Assembly: GCA_027577415.1 (NCBI GenBank)
Contig: JANBQS010000499.1
Coordinates: forward strand, 1-16,601
Reading direction: 5' to 3'
DNA from: Coemansia sp. RSA 922
Lineage: Eukaryota > Kickxellomycota > Kickxellomycetes > Kickxellales > Kickxellaceae
DNA: 16,601 bases
Shown one piece after another: positions 8,112-16,589 of this stretch (positions are counted from its first letter, which is position 1; the number at the start of each line of letters is the position of its first letter). Position numbers and translations under genes: made by a program. The notes beneath the pieces were generated by a model, which saw nothing but the letters and a program-made list of their open reading frames with translations, was not told where the DNA came from and did no database searches.

Positions 8112-8745
8112 ATGCTCGTTTACAAGGATATCATTAGTGGTAACTATCAACGACCTCTCTTGTGAGCTGCCAGTACTTCACAATTTGCGCACAGCCATTC
8201 TAATTAGCCAAGTGTTTATCTATTTGACATGTGTAGAGGACGAGCTCTTTACGGACGCCTTTGACGTTAAGCCCGTCGGCATAACCTACGAGGTCGAGTG
8301 CAAAATGATCTCCGTTGGACCCACCTCCGTAGACACTGGAGCTAACGCCTCTGCCGAGGGCGAGGATGCTGATGAGACCGTTGAGGAGGGCGCTACTCTA
8401 GTGAACAACGTTATTTACTCGAACCGCCTCCAGCAGACCTCGTTTGACAAGAAGTCGTATACCACTTACATTAAGGGATACTTGAAGTCTATTAAGGCTA
8501 AGCTTCAGGAGGCCGCCGCCAAGGGTGGCCCTGCGGGCGAGGCGGCCAAGCTCCGCTCCGATGCCTTCGAGGGTGAGGCTACGAAGTTTGTCAAGACTGT
8601 CTTGGGCAACTTCAAGGACTACGATTTCTACACTGGCGAGAGCATGAACATCGACGGCATGATTGTCCTGCTCAACTACCGTGAGGATGGTGTTACCCCC
8701 TTCCTTACCTTCTTCAAGGATGGCCTGACCGAGATGAAGGTCTAA
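8112..8745 (+). CDS. TMA19: TCTP (translationally controlled tumour protein; yeast Tma19)
   Basis: Two exons, 8112-8139 and 8237-8745, give 178 residues. Exon 1 encodes only MLVYKDIIS plus one base; the intron (8140-8236) has a GTAACT donor and GTGTAG acceptor. The join yields DIISEDELFTDAFDVKP, which matches the family start, while reading straight through does not. Both TCTP signatures are present: TGANASAEG in the flexible loop (43-51) and the C-terminal GNFKDYDFYTGESMN (133-147) with NYREDG (157-162). TCTP is an abundant cytosolic, ribosome-associated protein linked to stress and growth control; the yeast protein associates with translation machinery and moves to mitochondria under stress. 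Coding sequence here favours GGC/GCC/AAG/CTT-type codons, as expected for high expression. Confidence 0.95.
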
Positions 8746-8973
8746 GCTCTAATAGCTACTTAGACTGACTTTTTACAATTATCAATTTATACAATTCTAT
8801 AATTGTGTGATTCTTTTTATGAGCTGTATTCCGGTTCCATGGGAAAGCGAGAGAAAGAGCTGGCTCGATCGGCTTTGAGATACAAGTTGAACAGTCTCGC
8901 GTTTTGAAACAACAATCGTGTCTTCCTCACGTCTTTATTTTTCTTGTACATTATTTTTTTTATTTTTGTCGCT
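8746..8973. promoter_or_regulatory. TCTP 3' region and PSF3 promoter
   Basis: The gap shows AT-rich sequence after the TCTP stop and a T-rich tract at 8936-8969 directly before the PSF3 ATG. At 8897-8902 TCGCGT (reverse ACGCGA) sits 72 bases upstream of the ATG. It is one base off the ACGCGT MCB element that drives G1/S replication genes in yeasts, so a cell-cycle site is possible but weak. Confidence 0.3.
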
Positions 8974-9525
8974 ATGGCTCGTCGCAATTACTATGATATT
9001 GACGATATTCTAGCTGGACAAGAACGCGTACCATGCGTATTGCGCGCAGACCTAGATGGACTAGGTTCGGCGGGCAGTGGTGGAGCGAGCAAAGTGCATC
9101 GAAACGCGCGGTGGGCTCTTCCATACTGGATGGCAGACCGACTGAACGAGGAAGACTACGTTGACATGGAAGTATCGCCCGTGTTTTCCAAGCGCGCCAA
9201 CCGCATGTACGCGGCATCGCCCGAGAGCATGCAACTGCGCGCTATCTGTCAGCACTACTACCAGTTTGGGCTACAGCTTGGGGACATGGTTCCAGAGATT
9301 CCTCATGTTTTGCGCAACATGTATGTGCAGCGCATAATCAAGGTCGCTCGTATAGCGCAGCAGGGCCAGAATATAGAGGCACTGGATTTTGTCCAGTCTC
9401 TTGACAAAACAGAGACTCGTATGCTCAAGCTGTGTCAGCAGGCACAGAGCGCTATATCGGACTGGCACAAGAACCAGGCCTATGCGCTGAAACGAGCGGC
9501 AGTGGTGAGTACTACTGGATCGTAA
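8974..9525 (+). CDS. PSF3: Psf3, subunit of the GINS replicative helicase complex
   Basis: The unspliced frame gives 183 residues. Family marks are the N-terminal YYDIDDILAGQERVPC (6-21), LPYWMA (49-54), and the helical block QHYYQFGLQLGDMVP (93-107), ending with LDKTETRMLKLCQQAQ (143-158). GINS (Sld5-Psf1-Psf2-Psf3) joins Cdc45 and Mcm2-7 to form the CMG helicase in the nucleus. I start at the Met at 8974 rather than an in-frame codon at 8944, because the upstream residues are a hydrophobic translation of the T-rich leader. The 3' end is uncertain: a GTGAGT donor at 9505 and a T-rich acceptor ending at 9641 allow a terminal exon 9642-9677, giving 188 residues and a stop that overlaps the DNMT2 ATG. 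Psf3 C-termini vary, so homology does not decide. Confidence 0.9.
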   Translation: MARRNYYDIDDILAGQERVPCVLRADLDGLGSAGSGGASKVHRNARWALPYWMADRLNEEDYVDMEVSPVFSKRANRMYAASPESMQLRAICQHYYQFGLQLGDMVPEIPHVLRNMYVQRIIKVARIAQQGQNIEALDFVQSLDKTETRMLKLCQQAQSAISDWHKNQAYALKRAAVVSTTGS

Positions 9526-9641
9526 AAGTGGAAAATTTTTAGCTTTGAGTAGAACGGAGCAACAACCACTTTCTGTATTCTTCTTGTCTTTGGCTCTTTT
9601 TTTTGTTATTTTAATTCCATTATTTTTTTCCTATTGAACAG
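9505..9641 (+). other. Candidate terminal intron of PSF3
   Basis: GTG|GTGAGT at 9505 is a good donor. TTTTTTTCCTATTGAACAG ending at 9641 is a good acceptor. The 137-base length fits introns in this window. Splicing would replace VSTTGS with DARGSLNSNVV. The same T-rich stretch is also where the DNMT2 promoter should be, so the acceptor could be coincidental. Confidence 0.4.
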
Positions 9642-9666
9642 GACGCAAGAGGGTCGCTAAATAGCA

Positions 9667-10704
9667 ATGTCGTTTAGAGTCGCAGAGTTTTACAGTGGTA
9701 TCGGCGGTATGCACTTTGCGCTGAAGGGAGCTGGTATAGACAGCCAGGTCGTGCGTGCGTTTGACATAAACACGGTAGCAAACGAAGTATACAAGCACAA
9801 CTTTCCCGGAGTACCCGTTATGCAGCGGAACATCGAGGCACTGCCCATGTCAATGTTTGAGGCACTACGAGCCGACCTCTGGACCATGTCGCCACCATGC
9901 CAACCGTACACGCGACAGGGACTACAAAAGGGATCTGAGGACCCTCGTTCGAAAAGTTTTCTATTCATAATCGATCTCTTGGCAAAACTCGAACGCAAGC
10001 CCACGTACCTGCTAATGGAGAACGTCGCAGGCTTTGACAAGTCGGATACCCGGCCAATTCTCTTGCGTCAGCTCTTGCGTCTCGGCTATCGCTTCGAAGA
10101 GTATGTGCTGAACCCACTGCAGATGTGTATTCCAAACTCACGCACTCGATACTACCTTCTGGCTAAACTCGATCGTCAGCCCAACGACTCTGATACTGAT
10201 GAGTTTGCTCCAGACTTTCGGCACTGCGTTCCGGGCGTTAACTTGATCCAACCTGCTGCCGATGCCGACGGTCATGTAGACTTTGAGCGAGGCATTTGGC
10301 ACCACGATGAAGTGCGTCAGGTCAAGCACTACATGGAGACCTTGTCTAATGAAGACGCAGAGCCCTATCGTCTGAGTCCAAAGGTACTTGAAAAATACGA
10401 CTATGTTATGGATTTTATTACGCCCGAGGACCGCCGCACCTGCTGCTTCACAAAAGGATACACGCACTATGCCGAGGGCACTGGATCAGCCGTACAACTG
10501 ACAGGTGTCGTAGGCAAGGATCCAAAGACGCAAGAGAACACGCGCTACTTCACGCCGCGCGAAGTCGCCAATCTCATGGGCTTCCCCGCCGAGTTCTCCT
10601 TCCCTGCAACGACCAGCACCAGACAGGGATACCGCCTGCTAGGAAACAGTTTGAGCGTCAGCGTAGTTGCCATGTTGATGGACTACTTGGTTCACCGCAT
10701 GTAA
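9667..10704 (+). CDS. DNMT2: Dnmt2/TRDMT1 tRNA (cytosine-38 C5) methyltransferase
   Basis: The 345-residue product carries the C5-methyltransferase motifs in order: I FYSGIGG (8-14) for S-adenosylmethionine; IV SPPCQPYTRQG with catalytic Cys78; VI ENV (118-120); VIII SRTRYYLLAK (158-167); and IX-X at the C-terminus with GNSLSVSVVA (327-336). The Dnmt2-specific CFT motif is at 260-262, in CFTKGYTHYAEGTGS. These separate it from DNA methyltransferases. Dnmt2 methylates C38 of tRNA-Asp and some other tRNAs, protecting them from cleavage. All catalytic residues look intact, so activity is expected. The ATG lies within the possible last exon of PSF3. The gene converges on the ThrRS gene with only 55 bases between stop codons, in an AT-rich gap that probably holds both 3' ends. 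Confidence 0.97.
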   Translation: MSFRVAEFYSGIGGMHFALKGAGIDSQVVRAFDINTVANEVYKHNFPGVPVMQRNIEALPMSMFEALRADLWTMSPPCQPYTRQGLQKGSEDPRSKSFLFIIDLLAKLERKPTYLLMENVAGFDKSDTRPILLRQLLRLGYRFEEYVLNPLQMCIPNSRTRYYLLAKLDRQPNDSDTDEFAPDFRHCVPGVNLIQPAADADGHVDFERGIWHHDEVRQVKHYMETLSNEDAEPYRLSPKVLEKYDYVMDFITPEDRRTCCFTKGYTHYAEGTGSAVQLTGVVGKDPKTQENTRYFTPREVANLMGFPAEFSFPATTSTRQGYRLLGNSLSVSVVAMLMDYLVHRM

Positions 10705-10759
10705 CACCTCTATAGATATCCTCATATTAAGAATAATGTGTTATACAATATTTTTTTGT

Positions 10760-13207
10760 CTATTTGTACGTCTCGACCAAGTCTTGGAACATAGCCCTGA
10801 CCTCAGCAATGGACATTGAGCCGATACGTTGGCCACCCTCACGCCGACGAACATCCACTGTACCGCTACGAAGTTCCTTTTCGCCAACCACCAGTATAAA
10901 CCCGTACTGAGCCAGTTGCGCCTCTCTGACAGCGCGGTTCATCGTGCTGCCTGACACGTCTACGTCGACAAAGAACCGATGGCTGTCCACAGACTCTGGG
11001 TTCTTGTCACCTGCCAACACGTCACGCACCATTTGCGCATATTCTACAATTTCAGTAGCCGAAGCCGTAGTTGGAATAACAATTGCCTGACGTGGGTTGA
11101 TCCAGAACGGCCACTTGCCGCCCCAGTGCTCAATAAGGATAGCGAGCATCCGCTCCATGCTGCCCAGCACAGCGCGGTGGATCATCACTGGACGGTGAGT
11201 CTGTCCATCGGCTCCCGTGTACTTTAACTGAAAGCGCTGCGGAAGCTGAAAATCCAGCTGAATAGTCGCGGTCTGGTGCTTGCGGCCCAACGCATCTTGC
11301 ACACGCACATCGATCTTGGGTCCATAAAAGGCACCATCGCCCTCGTTTAACGTCCACGCCTGTCCGCTCTTACCCAGTGCCTCCTTTAGCGCGTCCTCTG
11401 CCTCGTTCCACTCGCCGACCTCGCCCATGAAGCTCGGTGGCCTAGTTGACAATGCGAGCTCGTACGATTTAAACCCAAACATCTCGTACATCTCGCCGAT
11501 CAACTGGAGACATGCCGCTATCTCGTCTGCCACTTGCTCGCGCGCGCAAAATATGTGTCCGTCGTCTTGGTGGAACTTGCGCACTCGCGTGAGCCCCGAC
11601 AATGCACCAGCGATTTCGTTGCGATGCAAGGGACTAAAGTCGGCATACCGGATGGGCAAGTCCTTGTACGATCTTTGCTCACTGGCAAAGATCAAGCAGT
11701 GTCCAGGGCAATTCATGGGCTTGAGTCCAAACTCTGGCTCACTTGACGACTCCCCGCTGTCGTGCGAACCGTGGCTGTGGCCACAGCAGCCGTGGCCGGG
11801 CGTCTTTTTGGCAGCATCATTGCTGGAAATAGCAAACATGTCATCGCGGTAGTTTTCCCAGTGTCCGCTGGTCTCCCACAGCCGGCGGTTGTACATGAGA
11901 GGAGTGCTTACTTCGTCAAACCCGTATTTGGCATACTTTCGCCGGATCGTTGTCATAACGGCATTGACCATACGCTGACCGTGTGGCAAAATGAAACCAG
12001 AGCCGGGCGCCCACGGGTGCATCATAAACAGCTTTTGCTCCTTACCAACGATCCGATGATCTCGCTGTGCAGCCTCTTTGAGCTGCTGCTGGTTGTCCCT
12101 CAACATGGCTTGCGTAGGAAAGGAAATGCCATAGACGCGGTTCAGAACCGGCGCTGTCTGTTGTGGAGAGCCGCCAGCAATCCCTCCACTATCGCCCAAG
12201 TGACCAACCCAGTGTGCCGACGATACGCGATTGATCGCAAGCGCTTGTACTTGGGCAGTGTGGACAATATGCGGACCTCGACACAGATCAACCATATTGC
12301 CGCATTTGTACAAGCCAAACATGCCGGCCTGAGTGCTGCTGCTACTCTGCTGCTGTTGCTCGAGCTGACTGCGAGCGCGATCAAGAAAATGGAGCTTGAA
12401 CGGGTTGTCCAAGAACAATTCGCAAGCAACAGCATAGTCAACGTCCATATGCTCAAAGACATGCTTTTCGCCAGCAATTTCCATTGCCACCTTGTGCACG
12501 CGGTCCATATCAGCCGCTGACAAAAACTGGAGACCGCCCAGGGACGCCTTGGTGCCGCAGAGTTCGCTGATCCGCTCGGTATACGACCTGTCTCGGCTTA
12601 GGCGACTGGCGGCTGAGTGCTTGCTCGGATCGAGCAGCAAGAATTCGTAAAAGAATCCGCCTTCTGGCAGCGCCGGGCCGTCGCACAGCATCAAGTCGTC
12701 GCCATAGATTATCTCCAGTGCTGCGCCCAGGAGATGGGACGACGAGTGCCAAAACACCTCCTTTGCCCTGACAGTGTCGCTCTCAAACGTCAGAAACTCT
12801 AGACCACTAGTCGATGGCGGCAGTGGTCGCCGCATATCCCACAGGGTATTGCCGTTTACGAGAGCTGCAATATAGCTTTTGGCGTGCTTCTGGTCGTATT
12901 TGCGCGCCAAGTCCAACGGCGTGCTAATGTTGGCAGCAGCCTCTCGACTTGACCCAAACGCCGTTAGTGTCATTGGCTGACTCGTTGAATCCGACGAAGC
13001 GGAGCCATGTCGCAATTCGGCTGCTGCTGCCTGTTGTCGCTCTTTCTCCTTGTTCCATAGACTAATTCGCCGCTCCAAAAGGCAGGTCGATACTCCTCTG
13101 CGCCAATTCGAAACTGCTGTGCACTTTGTCGACCAATGCCAAGAGGAGCCAGGCGCTGGTATGCCGATAAGGCGACCGTGTTTTAAAATAGAGCTCACCC
13201 CGAGCAT
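10760..13207 (-). CDS. TARS: Threonyl-tRNA synthetase, eukaryotic type with editing domain, probably mitochondrial or dual-targeted
   Basis: From the ATG at 13207 there are 815 residues. Residues 1-58 are basic and Ser/Arg-rich with almost no acids, like a mitochondrial presequence. A TGS domain follows (about 79-141), then the editing domain with H154-SSS-H158 and C309-RGPH-H313. The class II core has motif 2 RYADFSPLHRNE (520-531) and motif 3 MIHRAVLGSMERM (675-687). The three catalytic zinc ligands are C500 (in KPMNCPGHC), H551 (in QDDGHIFC) and H677. The anticodon-binding domain is about 701-815. It closely follows the cytosolic-type ThrRS pattern (KEVFWHSSSHLLG). Unusual are a roughly 30-residue insert at 461-490 containing GHGCCGHSHGSHD, and a Gln/Ser-rich loop at 283-292. 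The open frame extends to a TTG at 13240, but the first ATG is 13207; Met79 could start a shorter cytosolic form. Confidence 0.97.
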   Translation of the reverse strand: MLGVSSILKHGRLIGIPAPGSSWHWSTKCTAVSNWRRGVSTCLLERRISLWNKEKERQQAAAAELRHGSASSDSTSQPMTLTAFGSSREAAANISTPLDLARKYDQKHAKSYIAALVNGNTLWDMRRPLPPSTSGLEFLTFESDTVRAKEVFWHSSSHLLGAALEIIYGDDLMLCDGPALPEGGFFYEFLLLDPSKHSAASRLSRDRSYTERISELCGTKASLGGLQFLSAADMDRVHKVAMEIAGEKHVFEHMDVDYAVACELFLDNPFKLHFLDRARSQLEQQQQSSSSTQAGMFGLYKCGNMVDLCRGPHIVHTAQVQALAINRVSSAHWVGHLGDSGGIAGGSPQQTAPVLNRVYGISFPTQAMLRDNQQQLKEAAQRDHRIVGKEQKLFMMHPWAPGSGFILPHGQRMVNAVMTTIRRKYAKYGFDEVSTPLMYNRRLWETSGHWENYRDDMFAISSNDAAKKTPGHGCCGHSHGSHDSGESSSEPEFGLKPMNCPGHCLIFASEQRSYKDLPIRYADFSPLHRNEIAGALSGLTRVRKFHQDDGHIFCAREQVADEIAACLQLIGEMYEMFGFKSYELALSTRPPSFMGEVGEWNEAEDALKEALGKSGQAWTLNEGDGAFYGPKIDVRVQDALGRKHQTATIQLDFQLPQRFQLKYTGADGQTHRPVMIHRAVLGSMERMLAILIEHWGGKWPFWINPRQAIVIPTTASATEIVEYAQMVRDVLAGDKNPESVDSHRFFVDVDVSGSTMNRAVREAQLAQYGFILVVGEKELRSGTVDVRRREGGQRIGSMSIAEVRAMFQDLVETYK
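11738..11827 (-). other. His/Cys-rich insert within the ThrRS catalytic domain
   Basis: This codes for residues 461-490 of the ThrRS, between the DDMFAI and EFGLKPMNCPGHC blocks. In other ThrRS proteins these blocks are separated by only a few residues. The insert holds GHGCCGHSHGSHD, rich in potential metal ligands, then an acidic Ser/Glu tail. It is in frame and has no splice signals, so it is probably translated. Confidence 0.8.
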
Positions 13208-13358
13208 GCTGGTGTTGTGCAAGCACTCTAGCGCAGACAAATATGTTAAATAAATAATACAAAAGATAAAGAGGAAAGGCGAAAGATACTCTTAAAATAC
13301 TGAGCTAGAGATATCCCTGCTTGATCGGTGGATCTGATCGAGAAGCGGTCTGAGCGGT
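13208..13358 (-). promoter_or_regulatory. ThrRS promoter / PRP2 3' end
   Basis: This 151-base gap separates the tandem minus-strand PRP2 and ThrRS genes. Toward the ThrRS ATG the minus strand is pyrimidine- and AT-rich (CTTTCGCCTTTCCTCTTTAT at about 13285-13266, then TATTATTTATTTAAC), fitting a short promoter or leader. No separate gene is present. Confidence 0.4.
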
Positions 13359-16300
13359 CTACGACTTTATAACCTTTGGCATCTTGCGCTTAATATCATC
13401 CTCGACGTCGCTCTTCTTGTAGTAGTGTGGCGCCAGCTCTAAGAGCCACTTTGCGTCAATTTCAATCACCTGTCTCATAAACTCGAGCGAGGTCAGTACA
13501 AGTTCAAAGTATACGACCAACTTTGGCTTATCCTCATGCAAGGAGCTGCTCGGATGAATGTGCACGGTCTGGCGGCGTTTGATAGTAGCATAGCTGTCGC
13601 CAGATTTTTGCAGCCGCGCGCTGTTATAAAAGAACCCAGCAGTGATAGCCTTGCGGATCGGTTCAGTGTCGCCTGGGTTTGGATTGGACTCTGGGATAAT
13701 CTCTACTCGCTCCATCAGGCCAATGATCTGGTCACGCAAGTCGCGGGCACGGCACATGGACCTGTACTGGATAAAGTTCTCGTAGCACCACTGCATCGAG
13801 CACCCGGTCTCGACCCACTGCTCCCAGATCGTCAGCAGCACGATGTGGTCGCCGCCAGGACGTACAAAGCTGGCGTGTGCCCGATCTGCTTGGACCTTCT
13901 TTTCCTTTGGACGGTAAAACACGGCCGATGACACTGACAGCATCGCGCATATCGATGCCAGCTCCTCCGAACAGCGGTACTTTTCTGAGGCCAAAAGCGC
14001 CTTGGCCATCATCGGATCCATCGGAAACTCGGCCATTCGACGCCCGAGCTTGGTCAAATCGCCACGATCGTTCAGTGCGCCCAATGCATACAGGTGCTCC
14101 AAGCTATGCTGCAGCGCTGCTGGACTGGGCGGGTCCATAAAGTCAAACTCAATCAAATTGTTGATGCCGATACACTTGAGCATGAGGACCACGCTCGAGA
14201 GATTAGTACGCAGGATCTCTGGCGGCGTGTTGGCCTCCATCTCGCTAAGAAATGCGTGCTGCGTGAACATGCGGAAGCACTTCCCTGGGCCAACGCGACC
14301 CGCACGGCCAGCGCGCTGGTTGGAGGAAGCCTGCGAGCAAGGAACTACCTGCAAGGACTCCATACCCGTCCGCGGATTGTACGAATTTTGCTTGACAAAG
14401 CCGGGGTCAATCACGTAGACCACGCCGTCAATGGTGATTGAGGTTTCGGCGATATTGGTAGCCAGCACTACTTTGCGTGCACCCTCCGGAGTCGGCTCGA
14501 ATATGCGCGCTTGCAGTTCCGACGGCAAGTTGGCGTAGATCGGACAGACAATGAGCTCTCCGACTTTGCTGCCCAGCGCCTTCATCGCCTGCGAGATGCT
14601 TTCCTGCGCCTGCTCGATCTCGTCTTGGCCGGTCAGGAACACCAGTATATCGCCCTTGGGCTGCGAGGCATGGATCTGAAGCACGGTAGTGACGCACGCC
14701 TGCAAGTAGTTGGCCTCGGGCGCCTTGGTGTTGTAAATGTCCACTGGGAACGGCCGGCCGGGGATCTTGAAGATAGGCGCATCGTCAAAGTACTGTGAGA
14801 ACTTTTGCGCGTCCATCGTCGCACTGGAGATCAGCAGCTTGAGGTCTGGCCGGAACCGCGCAATGTCCTTGACCAGTGCAAACAAAATGTCTGTGTGCAG
14901 CGTGCGTTCGTGGCTCTCGTCAATCATTATAACCGAATACCCGTTCAAGTCTGGCTCAGTCATAAACTCTCTGAATAGCAGGCCGTCAGTCATGTAGACA
15001 ATCTCGGTCTTATCCGACGTGCAGTCCTCGAATCGGATGGCGTACCCGATCTCGCGGCCGAGCTTTGTGCCGACCTCCTCAGCAACGCGCGCAGCAACGC
15101 TCATTGCTGCCACGCGACGCGGCTGCGTGCAAGCAACGCGCTTCTGGTTCTTGGTGTAGCCCGCCTCGCGAAGGTACTGCGTGATCTGAGTTGTTTTGCC
15201 CGAACCCGTCTCGCCAACAATAATCAGGATCTGAAACTGCTCTATGGCGGCCAACAGGTCTTCGCGATACTTGTAGACAGGCAACGACTCGCGGACTTCC
15301 TTGATAGTGCGGCGCTGTCGCTCAAAGGCATCGATTGCTAGCTGCCGCGGATCTTCCTTTTTCTCGGCGTTCATCGTGTCCTCCAAAACAAAGTCGATGT
15401 TTGCCAGGTCCAATACATAGTCGTACTCCTTGCCACCCGACTCTGTTGTAGCACCGGCCTTGCCTCTTGCGCCAACATCAAGCTTGCCCTTTCCTACTTG
15501 TTGCTGCTCCCACTGCTCCTGCTCGGTTAGCACCGGAGCGCCGCCTTGCTTGGTGCGCCGGGCGTCAGGGTCCTCGTATCGCTTAAAGAGCGCGTCCTGC
15601 TTCTTTTTCCGGTCGATCTTGCCCTTTTCTGTAATGTAGTCTTCAGGCATAGCATATGTGTCCGTCTCATCGCTGACGTTCTTGCGCTCCTCGGCAAGGC
15701 GCAGAAGCTCCCTCTTGTACTCTAGGTCTTTGATCTCCTTGTCGGTAAGTGTTTGGCCCCTGAACAGCTCTTCTTCGTCGGCAATCTCCTGGCGCAAGAT
15801 CTCTAGGCGTTGCTCTTCACGCTGCTTGAGATACTCTTGGCGAGCCCGACTACGGATCTCGGGAAGCGCCTCGCGTCGTGCATCGTGGTCGTTGGCAAGA
15901 TCGCGGCGACGCTGGGACTCTGCATCATTGGCTGACGAGCGGTCTTCTACGAGCCTTTTTGTATGGTCCTTGTCCTTTTGCTTGAGCCGCTCGGCAAAGG
16001 CATCGCGCTCTTCGGCGTCCTTGTCCATCTCGCTCTCATAACCGGCCTCTCCTTCGCCATCGACGTTATCGCCAGTTTGTGCAGGCTCAGTTTGGTCATC
16101 GGTTATGCCTGCTTTGGCGCGCTTGATCCGCTCCTCAAGCGCACTACGATCCTCTTCGTCGCTGCTCCACCCGCCTTGTGCCGTGGTTCTTTTCCGTCCT
16201 CCGCTGGCGCGATAGCGTGGCTCAGAATCGTTCTTTGGCAGCGCAGAATCGGCAGGCAAGCTGTCCTCTATGCTCAAATGGTCAACGCCATCTTTAATAG

Positions 16301-16589
16301 TAGTGGTCGGCTGGATCGAACGGCCGAGCTCGGGGCCTTTAGCTTTGCTCGGCTTTGGCTGAACTGGTACAGATGCCGTGGACTTTTTTCTGGGTACACG
16401 CGAGTACAATTCTTTGGCAAATTCATCGGTCGCCTCGCCTTTCGGCAACCCGGCAGAGCCAAGCGATGCCGCCAAACCGGTATTACTGGTGCACTCTGAC
16501 GCCAAATGCAAGACATAATCGACAAGCTCACTGCTAGTTTCGCCGATAAGGTCGATTATAGTGTCGGACGCCCATTCGCGCAAGCTCAT
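13359..16589 (-). CDS. PRP2: Prp2/DHX16-type spliceosomal DEAH-box RNA helicase
   Basis: This is a single exon of 1,076 residues from the ATG at 16589 (an in-frame TTG at 16595 is not used as the start). The N-terminal part matches DHX16/S. pombe Cdc28: the opening LREWASDTIIDLIGE, VPRKK at 66-70, and the conserved EERDAFAERLKQKDKD at 193-208, in a charged coiled-coil-rich region. Helicase motifs: I GETGSGKTTQ (459-468), Ia TQPRRVAA (488-495), II DESH (557-560), III SAT (589-591), V LATNIAETSITIDG (709-722), VI QRAGRAGR (758-765). The ratchet and OB-fold C-terminal domains follow to about 1055, ending in a basic KKSDVEDDIKRKMPK tail like DHX16. The enzyme remodels the spliceosome before the first catalytic step. 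Motif II has Ser559 in place of the usual Ala. The N-terminal block argues for Prp2 rather than Prp16, Prp22 or Prp43. Confidence 0.95.
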   Translation of the reverse strand: MSLREWASDTIIDLIGETSSELVDYVLHLASECTSNTGLAASLGSAGLPKGEATDEFAKELYSRVPRKKSTASVPVQPKPSKAKGPELGRSIQPTTTIKDGVDHLSIEDSLPADSALPKNDSEPRYRASGGRKRTTAQGGWSSDEEDRSALEERIKRAKAGITDDQTEPAQTGDNVDGEGEAGYESEMDKDAEERDAFAERLKQKDKDHTKRLVEDRSSANDAESQRRRDLANDHDARREALPEIRSRARQEYLKQREEQRLEILRQEIADEEELFRGQTLTDKEIKDLEYKRELLRLAEERKNVSDETDTYAMPEDYITEKGKIDRKKKQDALFKRYEDPDARRTKQGGAPVLTEQEQWEQQQVGKGKLDVGARGKAGATTESGGKEYDYVLDLANIDFVLEDTMNAEKKEDPRQLAIDAFERQRRTIKEVRESLPVYKYREDLLAAIEQFQILIIVGETGSGKTTQITQYLREAGYTKNQKRVACTQPRRVAAMSVAARVAEEVGTKLGREIGYAIRFEDCTSDKTEIVYMTDGLLFREFMTEPDLNGYSVIMIDESHERTLHTDILFALVKDIARFRPDLKLLISSATMDAQKFSQYFDDAPIFKIPGRPFPVDIYNTKAPEANYLQACVTTVLQIHASQPKGDILVFLTGQDEIEQAQESISQAMKALGSKVGELIVCPIYANLPSELQARIFEPTPEGARKVVLATNIAETSITIDGVVYVIDPGFVKQNSYNPRTGMESLQVVPCSQASSNQRAGRAGRVGPGKCFRMFTQHAFLSEMEANTPPEILRTNLSSVVLMLKCIGINNLIEFDFMDPPSPAALQHSLEHLYALGALNDRGDLTKLGRRMAEFPMDPMMAKALLASEKYRCSEELASICAMLSVSSAVFYRPKEKKVQADRAHASFVRPGGDHIVLLTIWEQWVETGCSMQWCYENFIQYRSMCRARDLRDQIIGLMERVEIIPESNPNPGDTEPIRKAITAGFFYNSARLQKSGDSYATIKRRQTVHIHPSSSLHEDKPKLVVYFELVLTSLEFMRQVIEIDAKWLLELAPHYYKKSDVEDDIKRKMPKVIKS

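Noticed and set aside
13208..13240. Extension of ThrRS to an in-frame TTG at 13240, as for non-AUG starts of some yeast synthetases
   Set aside because: The TTG has poor context (T at -3), the added residues are not presequence-like, and an ATG follows 11 codons later with a good basic leader.
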